Shown: one piece after another, positions 8,543 to 17,078 of the stretch
How the letters are laid out: each line of letters starts with the position of its first letter
How positions within the stretch are numbered: the first letter of the stretch is position 1
DNA from: Candidatus Gastranaerophilales bacterium
GTDB taxonomy: Bacteria; Cyanobacteriota; Vampirovibrionia; Gastranaerophilales; Gastranaerophilaceae
Direction: 5' to 3'
DNA: 64,000 bases
Assembly: GCA_944323335.1 (NCBI GenBank)
Contig: CALUSB010000004.1
Coordinates: forward strand, 1-64,000
Made by a program: the position numbers and the translations under genes
The notes under the pieces: generated by a model
Seen by the model: only the letters and a program-made list of their open reading frames with translations
Told to the model about the DNA's origin: nothing
Databases searched by the model: none

Positions 8543-8626
8543 TTATATATGTACGAGACGACAATAGACAGTAAATCCCCATTACAGAGAAGAAATTAGA
8601 TAAACAGATAATTAAAGGAGAAAAAA

Positions 8627-8815
8627 ATGGCCAGAGTACTTATTTCAATGCCCGAAAAATTCTTAGATGAAATCGATCATGTAGCAGATACAGAAAACCG
8701 CTCACGCAGCGAACTTATCCGCGAGGCATTGAGAACTTACATCCAACGTACAAAAATCAGAGAAAATTCATTCGCAAGCAAAAATGCAGCAATCCTTGAA
8801 GCGCTACTGGACTAA
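8627..8815 (+). CDS. Ribbon-helix-helix (CopG-like) DNA-binding protein
   Basis: 62 residues with AAAGGAG upstream. MARVLISMPEKFLDEIDHVA forms the beta strand and first helix, and NRSRSELIREALRTYIQR the second helix of a classical RHH fold. Such proteins bind operators as dimers and often repress their own gene. No toxin gene follows: the next 400 bases hold a terminator and no convincing frame, so this is probably a free-standing regulator. Confidence 0.85.
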   Translation: MARVLISMPEKFLDEIDHVADTENRSRSELIREALRTYIQRTKIRENSFASKNAAILEALLD

Positions 8816-8843
8816 AAGATTAAAGTTTACGGAGTTTATGGAA

Positions 8844-8873
8844 AAAAGCAGACAAATAAAGTCTGCTTTTTTT
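8844..8873 (+). terminator. Rho-independent terminator after the RHH gene
   Basis: AAAAGCAGAC and GTCTGCTTTT arms with a seven-base loop are followed by more T. It ends the RHH transcript 30 bases after the stop. Confidence 0.88.
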
Positions 8874-8888
8874 ATTACAAATATAATT

Positions 8889-8908
8889 CCATGCCAAATT
8901 TGGCATGG
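8889..8908. repeat. Perfect 20-bp palindrome followed by T run
   Basis: CCATGCCAAA and TTTGGCATGG form a perfect palindrome followed by ATTTTTTT. It may be a second terminator or a protein site. The rest of 8909-9120 has further small CATG-centred palindromes (for example near 8978-8992) and no gene that I can support. Confidence 0.5.
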
Positions 8909-9120
8909 ATTTTTTTGCCGATTTGTCAAATGTTTACAGTTCTTAATAATTATTTTTACACTTAAAATCATGAAATCATGCGCCGCGCATGGGTTTTACA
9001 TGTGTTAAATCATGGAAACCATGTCACAGGGCATAAAAGAGGAGCTCAAGACTCGCCAAAGACGCACCATGCAAGCCATTGCAAGTTTGTAATAAAGCGT
9101 AATATTTACACCAAATTCGC

Positions 9121-9148
9121 TTGATAAAACCCTCTCAGGCGTTATAAT
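9121..9148 (+). promoter_or_regulatory. Sigma-70 promoter for the 9224 gene
   Basis: TTGATA, a 16-base spacer and TATAAT give one of the best promoters in the window. The leader of about 70 bases carries a small hairpin at 9170-9185 (AAGCCT/AGGCTT) and ends in a GGGGG ribosome site. Confidence 0.75.
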
Positions 9149-9223
9149 AATATTAAATTCAACAAAGACAAGCCTTTAGAGGCTTACGAGCTTATAGCGG
9201 ACAAACAGATTTGGGGGAAAAAC

Positions 9224-9448
9224 GTGCTGAAAAGTAGGGATTTTGGGCGTGCAGTTGCCGTGAGAAGATGGACAACTACGGCAATGGAATGTTACAAAAG
9301 AGGTTGTAATTGCGAAGGTTGTTTTTATACAGACTTTTTTAACAATTCTTCTCAAAAATGCCAGATGAAGGCATCAGTGTTGGAGTTAGTGAGAGTGTTG
9401 GGTAGACCCGACGTAGAAATGCAACAAATCATAGCGGATGAAATGTAG
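9224..9448 (+). CDS. Unknown small cysteine-rich protein
   Basis: 74 residues starting at GTG 9224 after a TTGGGGG site. The centre reads ECYKRGCNCEGCFYTDFF, followed by QKCQMKASVLELVRVLGRP; the five clustered cysteines suggest a metal site. The C-terminal half looks like a DNA-binding-type helix pair, but no family is certain. It has its own promoter and terminator and is therefore likely a real, well-expressed single gene. Confidence 0.75.
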   Translation: MLKSRDFGRAVAVRRWTTTAMECYKRGCNCEGCFYTDFFNNSSQKCQMKASVLELVRVLGRPDVEMQQIIADEM

Positions 9449-9471
9449 TTCGCTAGTTTAAAAATCTTTTT

Positions 9472-9498
9472 AAGAGGCATATTTTATGCCTCTTTTTT
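9472..9498. terminator. Terminator between convergent genes
   Basis: AAGAGGCAT and ATGCCTCTT arms with a run of T follow the 9224 gene. The hairpin ends at the stop codon of the XRE gene on the other strand, so it may serve both. Confidence 0.88.
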
Positions 9499-9712
9499 AT
9501 TGCTTTAAAAATAATTTATGAGGCTCAACACCAAGCGCATCGGCTATCATCAAAAGCCTTTTCAAAGACGGAGCGCGCTTTCCTCTTTCAATTTCCGATA
9601 AATATTCAGATGAAAGAGAACATTTCATGGCAAGCTGGACTTGGCTTAAATTCTTTTCGTTTCTATATTTTTTTATATTCTGTCTTATTATTTCAATCGT
9701 GCTATTTGCCAT
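9497..9712 (-). CDS. XRE-family HTH regulator
   Basis: 71 residues forming a complete Cro/C1 helix-turn-helix: IRQNIKKYRNEKNLSQVQLA, SLSSEYLSEIERGKRAPSL and LMIADALGVEPHKLF. There is nothing else in the protein, so it is a minimal DNA-binding regulator. No Shine-Dalgarno site; TAAAAT sits six bases before the ATG. It is divergent from the glycine-rich prepilin gene and might control it, which is inference from position. Confidence 0.88.
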   Translation of the reverse strand: MANSTIEIIRQNIKKYRNEKNLSQVQLAMKCSLSSEYLSEIERGKRAPSLKRLLMIADALGVEPHKLFLKQ

Positions 9713-9782
9713 AATTCAATTTTAGTGGTATTTTATTCATGTTACTCAGGCATATAGCCTGAAATCTGGAGCGAATAAAGAT

Positions 9783-12284
9783 ATGAAAACGAACTTTTTA
9801 AAGGGCCAAAAAGGCTTTACTTTGGCGGAGTTATTAACTGCAGTCCTTGTGATATCGGTTATTATGGTAGCGCTTGCTCCTGTTATAACAAAGAGGATGA
9901 AAGATAGCGTCAGCGTACAGACTGATAATAAAAAGGGGCTTGAAATTTTTGCTAACCCGGGGACTTATACTTTTGATGTTCCAATTGGTATAAATACGCT
10001 CTTCCTGCAAGGTGCAGGAGGCGGCGGGGGCGGAGGCGGCTCAAGCTATATAGATAAAACTCTTTCTTTTACGCAAAATCGCACTTGGACTGTTCCAAAG
10101 GGAGTATCTCAAATTACATTTACTCTTCAAGGCTCAGGCGGTGGAGGCGGAGCCGGGTATTACACGTCAAAGACAGATGAATATGGCGGATGCGGTGCAC
10201 ACACAAATAAAATTCCATACATGGCAGATAACGGTCAGGATTTATGTGTTACAAGGTATATTGATAATGATTATTTAGGTACTAGGGATGGTGTTACATT
10301 TGTTAAACACGGCGAACAATGCTCAGGCAGTAAATGCTGTTACCAAAACGGAGGACCGTCTTATTTTTCTAAGTGTGCAGCAAATATTGCAGGAGCAAGT
10401 GGTTGTGGGAAAACTTATTGTTCAAAAGGCGCACAAGATTCTATATGTTTACATATGTCAGACTATGTCAGTGCACCGCCTTTTGCTAGCGTTATATGGA
10501 CAGACAGAAAAATAACCGAGGGCCGGCTTATAACTTCTACCGAGTATAAAAGAATTGCAAAATATTCCGTTGATAACGGGATTGAGGGATATATGGGACC
10601 TAACGGTATTGATTTTTGTTGGGGCGGTTATGACCCTTTTGGCACAAGTCACCCGTCGTTCCCTTTGTCCAGATGCGATGGTATGACAGACACTTGCATA
10701 GGCACAGGCAACAACTATTGTTATAACTATGGAATATATTTCTTAGGTGGCAGCGGAGCTCATGCGCAAAGTTTTAATAACAGTAATTATAGCATGGGCA
10801 ACCCTTCGGGCGTCTATCGCTTACTTTGCGTAAGAAACTATGTATCAAGAGAGCTCTATCCCGCTGCAGGCGGATACTCGGGAGCTGCTATTGAAAAAAC
10901 AATAAATGTTCTGCCAAATGACAAGCTTGAAATAACAATAGGTCAAGGAGGAGAGGGAGGTAGTCCAAACGGCGGCACAGGCAGACAAGGTGAAACAACA
11001 CAACTTGTTCACAAAAGAGGCTCTGTTATCCTTGGCACATATTATGTAAAAGGAGGTCTTGGAGGCTCAGGAGCAAAAAGTAATGCCGCAGGAGCTAACT
11101 CAGGCACTTCAACACCAAGCGGTACATGTTATGCAGAATTTAAAAATAAAATTGATGATGAAAGTTATTCTGTAAATCAAACGTGCTCTATACAGTCTTT
11201 TGCCGGTAGTTCAGGTACTTCTGCAAACGAATACAACCAGTGGACAGCAACCGCCAAAGCAGGTGCAGGTGCAGCGTTTAAAAACTCAGGCACGGGAGCC
11301 GAGGGAGCAACACTTGACACGGGTGAAAAAAATGCATCGGGTACTATAGTTACAGGTCAAGGCTTTGACGCGACAGAACCAAGTATGGGCGGAGGCGGAG
11401 GCTTCTGCGGAAGGGGTAAAACTTCCTGTGCAAAAGGCGGCAAGGGCGGTAAAGGAAAAGTAGAGATAAGCTACAGAGTAATGCTCCCCGGCGGCGGAGG
11501 CGGTTCGGGAACACGTGTTGGCGGTGTGAATGAATCAGGTAAAATTTATGAAATAATATACAAAGTACAAGAAGGCTCACGTCTTGTTTTTGAAGTGGGA
11601 GCAGGAGGCTCGGGCGGTTCACAAGGACAAGACGGAGCAAACGGTACGCCAACCGTCATAGGTTCAAATGACTTAATATTTCTGGCTGGTCATGGCGGTT
11701 ATGCTATAACACAAAGCCAAAAAAACAGTCTTTCATCTTGTATCGGAACAAATGAAGATTCTAGCGTAATAGGTAACTGTATTGATAATACAAACTACAA
11801 AGCAAAAGGCGGAGAGGCCTCACAAGTCAGTGTCGATTATACAAACTACACAGGTACAAGCACACTGGGGCTTATCGTTAATACAACAAATGTAAGCCAT
11901 AGTGTAAACAATGCAAAATATAAAGGATATGACGGTAAAAACGCTTCTCAAAACAGAAATGTTGTACCCTTTACGTATGGCTTTGACGGAGGCGTTGGCG
12001 GAGCACCTTTTGGCATAAGAGCAAATAACATAATAGGTGCCGTTACATGCGGCGGTGGTCTTTCAGGTAATAACGGATTACAAACAGATGCAACACAATA
12101 CATCTGTACATCAGGTGCACCAAATGCAAACAATGCAAAGCCTCACGATAGTGCAAACAATGAATTTGGAGGCTCAGGCGGAGGCGGAGGCGGTGTTGTA
12201 GATACCTCTTTTGACCTTGGTTCAGGCGGCTCGGGTGCAAACGGTTACTTAAGGATAAGGTGGGATGCAAGTGAGCAGGAGTAA
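9783..12284 (+). CDS. Giant glycine-rich prepilin-like surface protein
   Basis: 833 residues. The N-terminus KGQKGFTLAELLTAVLVISVIM is a type IV prepilin signal: cleavage after Gly, Phe+1, Glu+5, then a hydrophobic helix. The rest is glycine-rich and cysteine-containing, built from repeated units of the form TWTVPKGVSQITFTLQGSGG plus Gly runs, seen near residues 57-85, 96-130, 380-410, 560-640 and 800-828. Such glycine-rich domains occur in adhesins and phage fibres. It is far larger than ordinary pilins or pseudopilins (100-250 residues). It probably sits on a pilus or type II-like fibre as an adhesin; the assembly genes are not in this window. Confidence 0.85.
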   Translation: MKTNFLKGQKGFTLAELLTAVLVISVIMVALAPVITKRMKDSVSVQTDNKKGLEIFANPGTYTFDVPIGINTLFLQGAGGGGGGGGSSYIDKTLSFTQNRTWTVPKGVSQITFTLQGSGGGGGAGYYTSKTDEYGGCGAHTNKIPYMADNGQDLCVTRYIDNDYLGTRDGVTFVKHGEQCSGSKCCYQNGGPSYFSKCAANIAGASGCGKTYCSKGAQDSICLHMSDYVSAPPFASVIWTDRKITEGRLITSTEYKRIAKYSVDNGIEGYMGPNGIDFCWGGYDPFGTSHPSFPLSRCDGMTDTCIGTGNNYCYNYGIYFLGGSGAHAQSFNNSNYSMGNPSGVYRLLCVRNYVSRELYPAAGGYSGAAIEKTINVLPNDKLEITIGQGGEGGSPNGGTGRQGETTQLVHKRGSVILGTYYVKGGLGGSGAKSNAAGANSGTSTPSGTCYAEFKNKIDDESYSVNQTCSIQSFAGSSGTSANEYNQWTATAKAGAGAAFKNSGTGAEGATLDTGEKNASGTIVTGQGFDATEPSMGGGGGFCGRGKTSCAKGGKGGKGKVEISYRVMLPGGGGGSGTRVGGVNESGKIYEIIYKVQEGSRLVFEVGAGGSGGSQGQDGANGTPTVIGSNDLIFLAGHGGYAITQSQKNSLSSCIGTNEDSSVIGNCIDNTNYKAKGGEASQVSVDYTNYTGTSTLGLIVNTTNVSHSVNNAKYKGYDGKNASQNRNVVPFTYGFDGGVGGAPFGIRANNIIGAVTCGGGLSGNNGLQTDATQYICTSGAPNANNAKPHDSANNEFGGSGGGGGGVVDTSFDLGSGGSGANGYLRIRWDASEQE

Positions 12285-12286
12285 AA

Positions 12287-12509
12287 AGCGTGAGCCGGAG
12301 TGAGCCTAAGGGCTTGCGAGGAGCAAGACCGCAGGCGCAACTGTCGATAGGCGACGTAGGATAATCGAGCGCAACGGCGCGAGATACCCACAGGAGCAAA
12401 GAGTACGGCAAACGATGAGTTTGGCGGGCATATGCAAACCGTTCCTGACCGCCGTTGCGAATGAAACGAAGTGCAATGAGCGAAGCAATCTTTGATTGCA
12501 CAGGCGGAA
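12287..12509. repeat. GC-rich dispersed repeat element, copy 1
   Basis: This block directly after the prepilin stop is much richer in GC than its surroundings. Its last 61 bases (12449-12509) match 51882-51941 except for one indel and one substitution, and the similarity continues weakly upstream. The shared core is bounded by CCGCC and GGCGG and contains the hairpin GCAATC-TTT-GATTGC. GGATGCAA occurs on both sides (12263 and 12531), a possible short target duplication. Frames on the minus strand here are chance. Confidence 0.75.
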
Positions 12510-12554
12510 TTGAACATTGAAAACATAATAGGATGCAAAACTAAGTCCAGTTAC

Positions 12555-12650
12555 GGGCTGTCAAAAAGGCTCCTCGCCTTTTTGCACGCCCTCACATCCT
12601 AAGGCTCGTTTGAAAATTTTAACGGGGCACAAGCCCCGTAGAAAATTTTC
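12555..12650. repeat. Two strong hairpins downstream of the repeat element
   Basis: Hairpin one (12555-12591) has stem CAAAAAGGC/GCCTTTTTG with an outer GGGC/GCCC. Hairpin two (12612-12650) has CGGGGC/GCCCCG inside GAAAATTTT/AAAATTTTC. No gene is seen in 12510-12677. Confidence 0.7.
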
Positions 12651-12677
12651 TACACTAAGTTCGTATCTTAATTCTAT

Positions 12678-12712
12678 GAGGCGTACTCAAATTTAAACAC
12701 GCCTCTTTTTTT
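12678..12712 (+). terminator. Rho-independent terminator
   Basis: GAGGCGT and ACGCCTC arms are followed by eight T. It is the likely end point of the prepilin transcript, some 400 bases after the stop. Confidence 0.8.
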
Positions 12713-12721
12713 AAAATTAAA

Positions 12722-12744
12722 AAAGGCGCTTATAAAGCGCCTTT
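12722..12744 (-). terminator. Terminator of the pyr-car operon
   Basis: On the minus strand AAAGGCGCTT-TAT-AAGCGCCTTT is followed by T-rich sequence, four bases beyond the carB stop. Confidence 0.9.
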
Positions 12745-12747
12745 AAC

Positions 12748-15700
12748 TTAAAACATTCCAAGGAATTTCTTTTTCCTGTAATTAGTTATAGTGTCAACTT
12801 CAAGATTAACTTTCTTATCAAAAGTGCGATACGCTCTTAGATAAGCTCTTGCAGTATCAATCGATGTAAAGCAGGGAACGCCGTACATTTCAGCAATTGT
12901 ACGAATTTGAAAACCGCTTGTCTGAGAGTTTTTACCCAATGTCGGGGTATTTAAAATAAAGCTCAAACGTCCGTTTTTCATACGCTTTTGCAGTTTATCA
13001 ATCATAAATTTCTCAATCATTTTAGAGGGTATACCGTTTTGCTCAAGAAATTTATGCGTGCCCCACGTTGCCATAATGAAAAAGCCTTGCGAGAACATTC
13101 TTTTGACAATTTTAAGGGCAGGTTTTTTGTAGTGGTCGTTAAGAGAAACAAGCACCCTTTGCTTTCTGCCGCCAAATTTGTATCCTGCTGCGATAAATGA
13201 TTTTAAAAGCGCTTTTTTAAAGTTGGTATCAACGCCTAAAACCTCGCCTGTAGACTTCATTTCAGGCGCAAGCGCAGGGTCTATTCTGTTTAATTTTTGG
13301 AAAGAGAACACGGGCATTTTGACACAAACAAGATTTGTCTTGCGGTATAACCCGACACCAAAGCCAAAGGAGCGAATAGACTTGCCTAAAGCTGCGTTAA
13401 TTGCCATTTTTACCATAGGCACGCCTGTTACTTTTGACATAATAGGCACGGTACGAGAGGCTCTGGGGTTAACTTCAATTACATAAACAACATCATCTTT
13501 TATGATAAATTGAATATTCATCAGCCCTTTAATATTAAGCTTGCGCGCGATTAGACGGGCGTATTTAACAAGTTTTTTCTCATTTTTGCGAGATATATTT
13601 CTTGAGGGGTAAATGCTCATTGAATCCCCGCTGTGAACTCCCGCACGCTCAATGTGCTCGCAAATACCGGGGACTAATATGTCTTTACCGTCTGAAACGG
13701 CATCCAGCTCAACCTCTAAGCCCTCAATGTATTGGTCAATTAAAACAGGGTGTTCGCTTGAAAATTGCAGCGCTTGGTTGATATATGTCAAAAGTTCATC
13801 ATCATTATAAACTACCTGCATGCCTCTTCCGCCAATGACATAAGACGGACGAACCAAAACAGGATACCCAAGCTCACGGGTTGTTTCAAGCGCCTCTTGA
13901 GCACTGTGAACGCCGCGCCCTTTGGGTTGAGGAATTTTCAGTTCTTTTAAAAGTTTTTCAAAAACTTTCCTGTCTTCAACCGCATCAATGCTCTCAAGAG
14001 AAGTACCTAAAATCTTTACCCCTCTTTGCGCTAATTTTGGCGCAAGGTTAATAGCTGTTTGTCCGCCAAATTGAACCATAACCCCTTTAGGATTTTCTTT
14101 TTTGATAATGTTCATAACATTTTCAATATTCATCGGCTCAAAATACAACCTTGTAGCCACATCAAAATCTGTTGATAAAGTTTCGGGGTTAGAGTTTATC
14201 ATAACTGATTCATAGCCGTTTTCATTCAATGCCCAGCTTGCATGCACCGAACAGTAGTCAAATTCAATACCCTGACCAATTCTGATAGGCCCCGAGCCGA
14301 GCACTACGACATTTTCTTTTTTAAGGGTATTACCTTTTTTGTCCGTTGTTTCTTTCTTGTACTCATCAAGCTCGCACTCTTCAGAATATGTTGAGTAAAA
14401 ATACGGAGTAGACGCGCTAAATTCACCCGCACAAGTATCAACAATTCTAAATGACGCCTCAAGGTTAAAATTCTCAAGAGTTTGTTCATCAACTTTTGCG
14501 TAAGCACATATTTCAGAATCTAAAAATCCGTATTCTTTGGCTTTTTTATAGAGTTCATAATTTAGCGGTTTTATCTCAAGCTCACGCTCAACATCGGTTA
14601 TATCTTTGATTTTGTTTATAAACCACTTGTCGATTTTTGTGATTTTATTTAATTCATCAACATCAACATTGCGAGATAGCGCCTCAGACAATCTGAAAAT
14701 TCTTCTGTCATCTTGAATATGAAGTTCTTCCAGCAATTGCTCAAGTGACATATTTTCAAACTTATGGTGCAAAAGCCCCGTATTTTTAGCCTCAAGGGAA
14801 GTTATGGCCTTTTTAAAACTTGAGCAAAAAGTTCTGCCTATTGCCATTACTTCGCCCGTGGCTTTCATTTTTGTACCTAAAATCCTGTCCCCTGTTGCAA
14901 ACTTGTCAAAAGGCCACTTTGGAATTTTAACTACAACATAGTCAAGTGCAGGCTCAAAAGCCGCAACGGTTTTCTTTGTGACAGAGTTTTTAATTTCATG
15001 CAAATTGTAACCTATAGCGATTTTTGTAGTTATTTTTGCAATAGGATAACCCGTCGCCTTGCTTGCAAGCGCCGATGAGCGGCTTACACGGGGATTAACC
15101 TCAATTACATAGTATTGATTTGACTTTGTATCAAGCGCAAACTGCACGTTGCATCCGCCCTCAATTTTTAAAGCGCGAATTATTTTTATTGCAGATGTTC
15201 TTAACATCTGATATTCATTGTTGGTAAGAGTTTGAGAGGGCGCAACAACAAAACTGTCGCCCGTGTGAATACCAATCGGGTCAATGTTTTCCATATTACA
15301 AATGATTATGCATGTATCGTTTGAATCGCGCATAACCTCATATTCAACCTCTTTAAACCCTGCGATTGATTTTTCTACAAGCACCTGATTTATGGGAGAT
15401 TGAGTAAGTCCCGAGTGCACAATTTCTTCATATTCCTTTTCATTATACGCTATACCGCCCCCTGCACCGCCTAAAGTAAAGGCAGGACGGATGATTATGG
15501 GAAAACCTATCCTGTTTGCAAATTCAAGTGCCTCATCGTAACTTGAAACTATTTCACTGTCAGGAATCGGCTCGCCTATTTCATTCATAAGGTTTTTAAA
15601 CATTTCTCTGTCTTCAGCCATTTTAATGGATGAAATGTTCGTACCTAAAACCTTGACACTATATTTTTCAAGCACGCCCGCGTCATTTAATTCACAAGCC

Positions 15701-15990
15701 AAGTTAAGTCCCGTTTGACCGCCAAGAGAAGCTATAAGCCCGTCGGGGCGCTCTTTTTTAATTATTTTTGTCAAAATATCAACAGTTAGGGGCTCAATGT
15801 AGACTTTGTCCGCTATGTGCTCATCTGTCATAATGGTTGCGGGGTTAGAGTTTACAAGAACAACCTCAATACCCTCTTCCTTGAGTGCACGGCATGCCTG
15901 TACACCGGCGTAGTCAAATTCTGCCGCCTGACCGATTACAATCGGGCCTGAGCCTATTACAAGAACTTTTTTTATAGAATTATCTTTCAT
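12748..15990 (-). CDS. carB: Carbamoyl-phosphate synthase large subunit
   Basis: 1080 residues from ATG 15990, the family's usual size. It makes carbamoyl phosphate from ammonia (supplied by CarA), bicarbonate and two ATP. Both halves carry a Rossmann-like GSGP(I)xIGQ motif (VLVIGSGPIVIGQAAEFDYA and VVLGSGPIRIGQGIEFDY) and ATP-grasp domains, and the C-terminal MGS-like allosteric domain ends the protein. The frame extends upstream to 16032, but ATG 15990 overlaps the carA stop as TAATG and has GAGGG before it, so the extension is not real. It is the last gene of the pyrimidine operon. Confidence 0.97.
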   Translation of the reverse strand: MKDNSIKKVLVIGSGPIVIGQAAEFDYAGVQACRALKEEGIEVVLVNSNPATIMTDEHIADKVYIEPLTVDILTKIIKKERPDGLIASLGGQTGLNLACELNDAGVLEKYSVKVLGTNISSIKMAEDREMFKNLMNEIGEPIPDSEIVSSYDEALEFANRIGFPIIIRPAFTLGGAGGGIAYNEKEYEEIVHSGLTQSPINQVLVEKSIAGFKEVEYEVMRDSNDTCIIICNMENIDPIGIHTGDSFVVAPSQTLTNNEYQMLRTSAIKIIRALKIEGGCNVQFALDTKSNQYYVIEVNPRVSRSSALASKATGYPIAKITTKIAIGYNLHEIKNSVTKKTVAAFEPALDYVVVKIPKWPFDKFATGDRILGTKMKATGEVMAIGRTFCSSFKKAITSLEAKNTGLLHHKFENMSLEQLLEELHIQDDRRIFRLSEALSRNVDVDELNKITKIDKWFINKIKDITDVERELEIKPLNYELYKKAKEYGFLDSEICAYAKVDEQTLENFNLEASFRIVDTCAGEFSASTPYFYSTYSEECELDEYKKETTDKKGNTLKKENVVVLGSGPIRIGQGIEFDYCSVHASWALNENGYESVMINSNPETLSTDFDVATRLYFEPMNIENVMNIIKKENPKGVMVQFGGQTAINLAPKLAQRGVKILGTSLESIDAVEDRKVFEKLLKELKIPQPKGRGVHSAQEALETTRELGYPVLVRPSYVIGGRGMQVVYNDDELLTYINQALQFSSEHPVLIDQYIEGLEVELDAVSDGKDILVPGICEHIERAGVHSGDSMSIYPSRNISRKNEKKLVKYARLIARKLNIKGLMNIQFIIKDDVVYVIEVNPRASRTVPIMSKVTGVPMVKMAINAALGKSIRSFGFGVGLYRKTNLVCVKMPVFSFQKLNRIDPALAPEMKSTGEVLGVDTNFKKALLKSFIAAGYKFGGRKQRVLVSLNDHYKKPALKIVKRMFSQGFFIMATWGTHKFLEQNGIPSKMIEKFMIDKLQKRMKNGRLSFILNTPTLGKNSQTSGFQIRTIAEMYGVPCFTSIDTARAYLRAYRTFDKKVNLEVDTITNYRKKKFLGMF

Positions 15991-17078
15991 TATGCCCTCA
16001 CTTTTTGGTATTTTTTCATTAATTCTATCCACTCATCAAAAATCACTGCCGCATCATCAGGCCCCGGAGCTGCCTCGGGGTGGAACTGCACGGCGTGAAC
16101 TTTTAGAGAATCGATTTTAAAACCTTCAAGCGTGTCATCGTTTAGGTTTTTATATGTCGGTGTCATAATTTCGCTCAATGACTCAACATCAACCGCATAA
16201 CCGTGGTTTTGAGATGACATCATTACTTTATTTGTTTCAAGATTTATTACAGGGTGGTTTCCGCCTCTATGACCGTATTTAAGCTTATATGTCTTTGCGC
16301 CCGATACTATGGCTAAAAGCTGATAGCCAAGGCATATTCCAAAAATCGGGATTTTGCCTATAAGCTCTTGTATGGTTGCTATTTCATTCTTGCAGTCTTT
16401 AGGGTCACCCGGGCCGTTAGATAAAAATACCGCATCAAAATCTTCCTTTAAAATTGAGTGGGCTCTAATATTTGCGGGGTAAACTTTGACCTCGCAGCCT
16501 CTTTTTACAAGACTTTTAACTATACCATATTTTGCACCGTAGTCAATAAAAGCAAGTTTTATAGGGTTTCCCTTGCCTTTTATGTACGACTCTTTTGTTG
16601 TAACATCAAAAACTATATCGGGATTTGGCTTATAGTTTTTTGTTTCTTCGATTTTTTGTTTTATTTCTTCGTCACTTAAATCCCTTGTTGTGATAAAACA
16701 GCTCATTGTACCTGCTTCACGGATTTTTTTGGTTAAGCTTCTTGTATCGACTCCCTCAATTCCTATGACATTTCTTTCTTTAAGGTAATCCCCGAGGGTA
16801 ATTTTGCTTTTGTAGTGAGATTCGTTTTTGCAGTATTCTTTTACAACAAGCGCATGAAGTGCGGGATTTAGAGATTCAAAGTCGTCGTTATTTACACCGT
16901 AGTTGCCTATTTCAGGGTATGTCATAACAATTACCTGACCTGCGTAACTTGGGTCGGTTATTATTTCTTGATATCCTGCCATTGAGGTGTTAAAAACAAT
17001 TTCTCCAAAAACATCTCCCTGTGCGCCAAATGACTTAGCGTACATAACGGTTGAGTCTTCAAGTATTAATGTAGCCAT
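15990..17078 (-). CDS. carA: Carbamoyl-phosphate synthase small (glutaminase) subunit
   Basis: 362 residues. The N-terminal CarA domain is followed by a class I glutamine amidotransferase: IPIFGICLGYQLLA holds the nucleophile Cys, and VHAVQFHPEAAPGP the His-Glu pair. It hydrolyses glutamine and passes ammonia to CarB. It is coupled by TAATG to pyrF upstream and to carB downstream. Confidence 0.97.
   Translation of the reverse strand: MATLILEDSTVMYAKSFGAQGDVFGEIVFNTSMAGYQEIITDPSYAGQVIVMTYPEIGNYGVNNDDFESLNPALHALVVKEYCKNESHYKSKITLGDYLKERNVIGIEGVDTRSLTKKIREAGTMSCFITTRDLSDEEIKQKIEETKNYKPNPDIVFDVTTKESYIKGKGNPIKLAFIDYGAKYGIVKSLVKRGCEVKVYPANIRAHSILKEDFDAVFLSNGPGDPKDCKNEIATIQELIGKIPIFGICLGYQLLAIVSGAKTYKLKYGHRGGNHPVINLETNKVMMSSQNHGYAVDVESLSEIMTPTYKNLNDDTLEGFKIDSLKVHAVQFHPEAAPGPDDAAVIFDEWIELMKKYQKVRA

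Noticed and set aside
8784-9008. Plus-strand frame of 74 codons after the RHH gene
   Set aside because: It overlaps the RHH 3' end and runs through a strong terminator and a palindrome.
12043-12538. Overlapping minus-strand frames of 60-152 codons
   Set aside because: They lie across the prepilin 3' end and the GC-rich repeat, in several frames at once, with no ribosome site; similar peptides arise from the second repeat copy.
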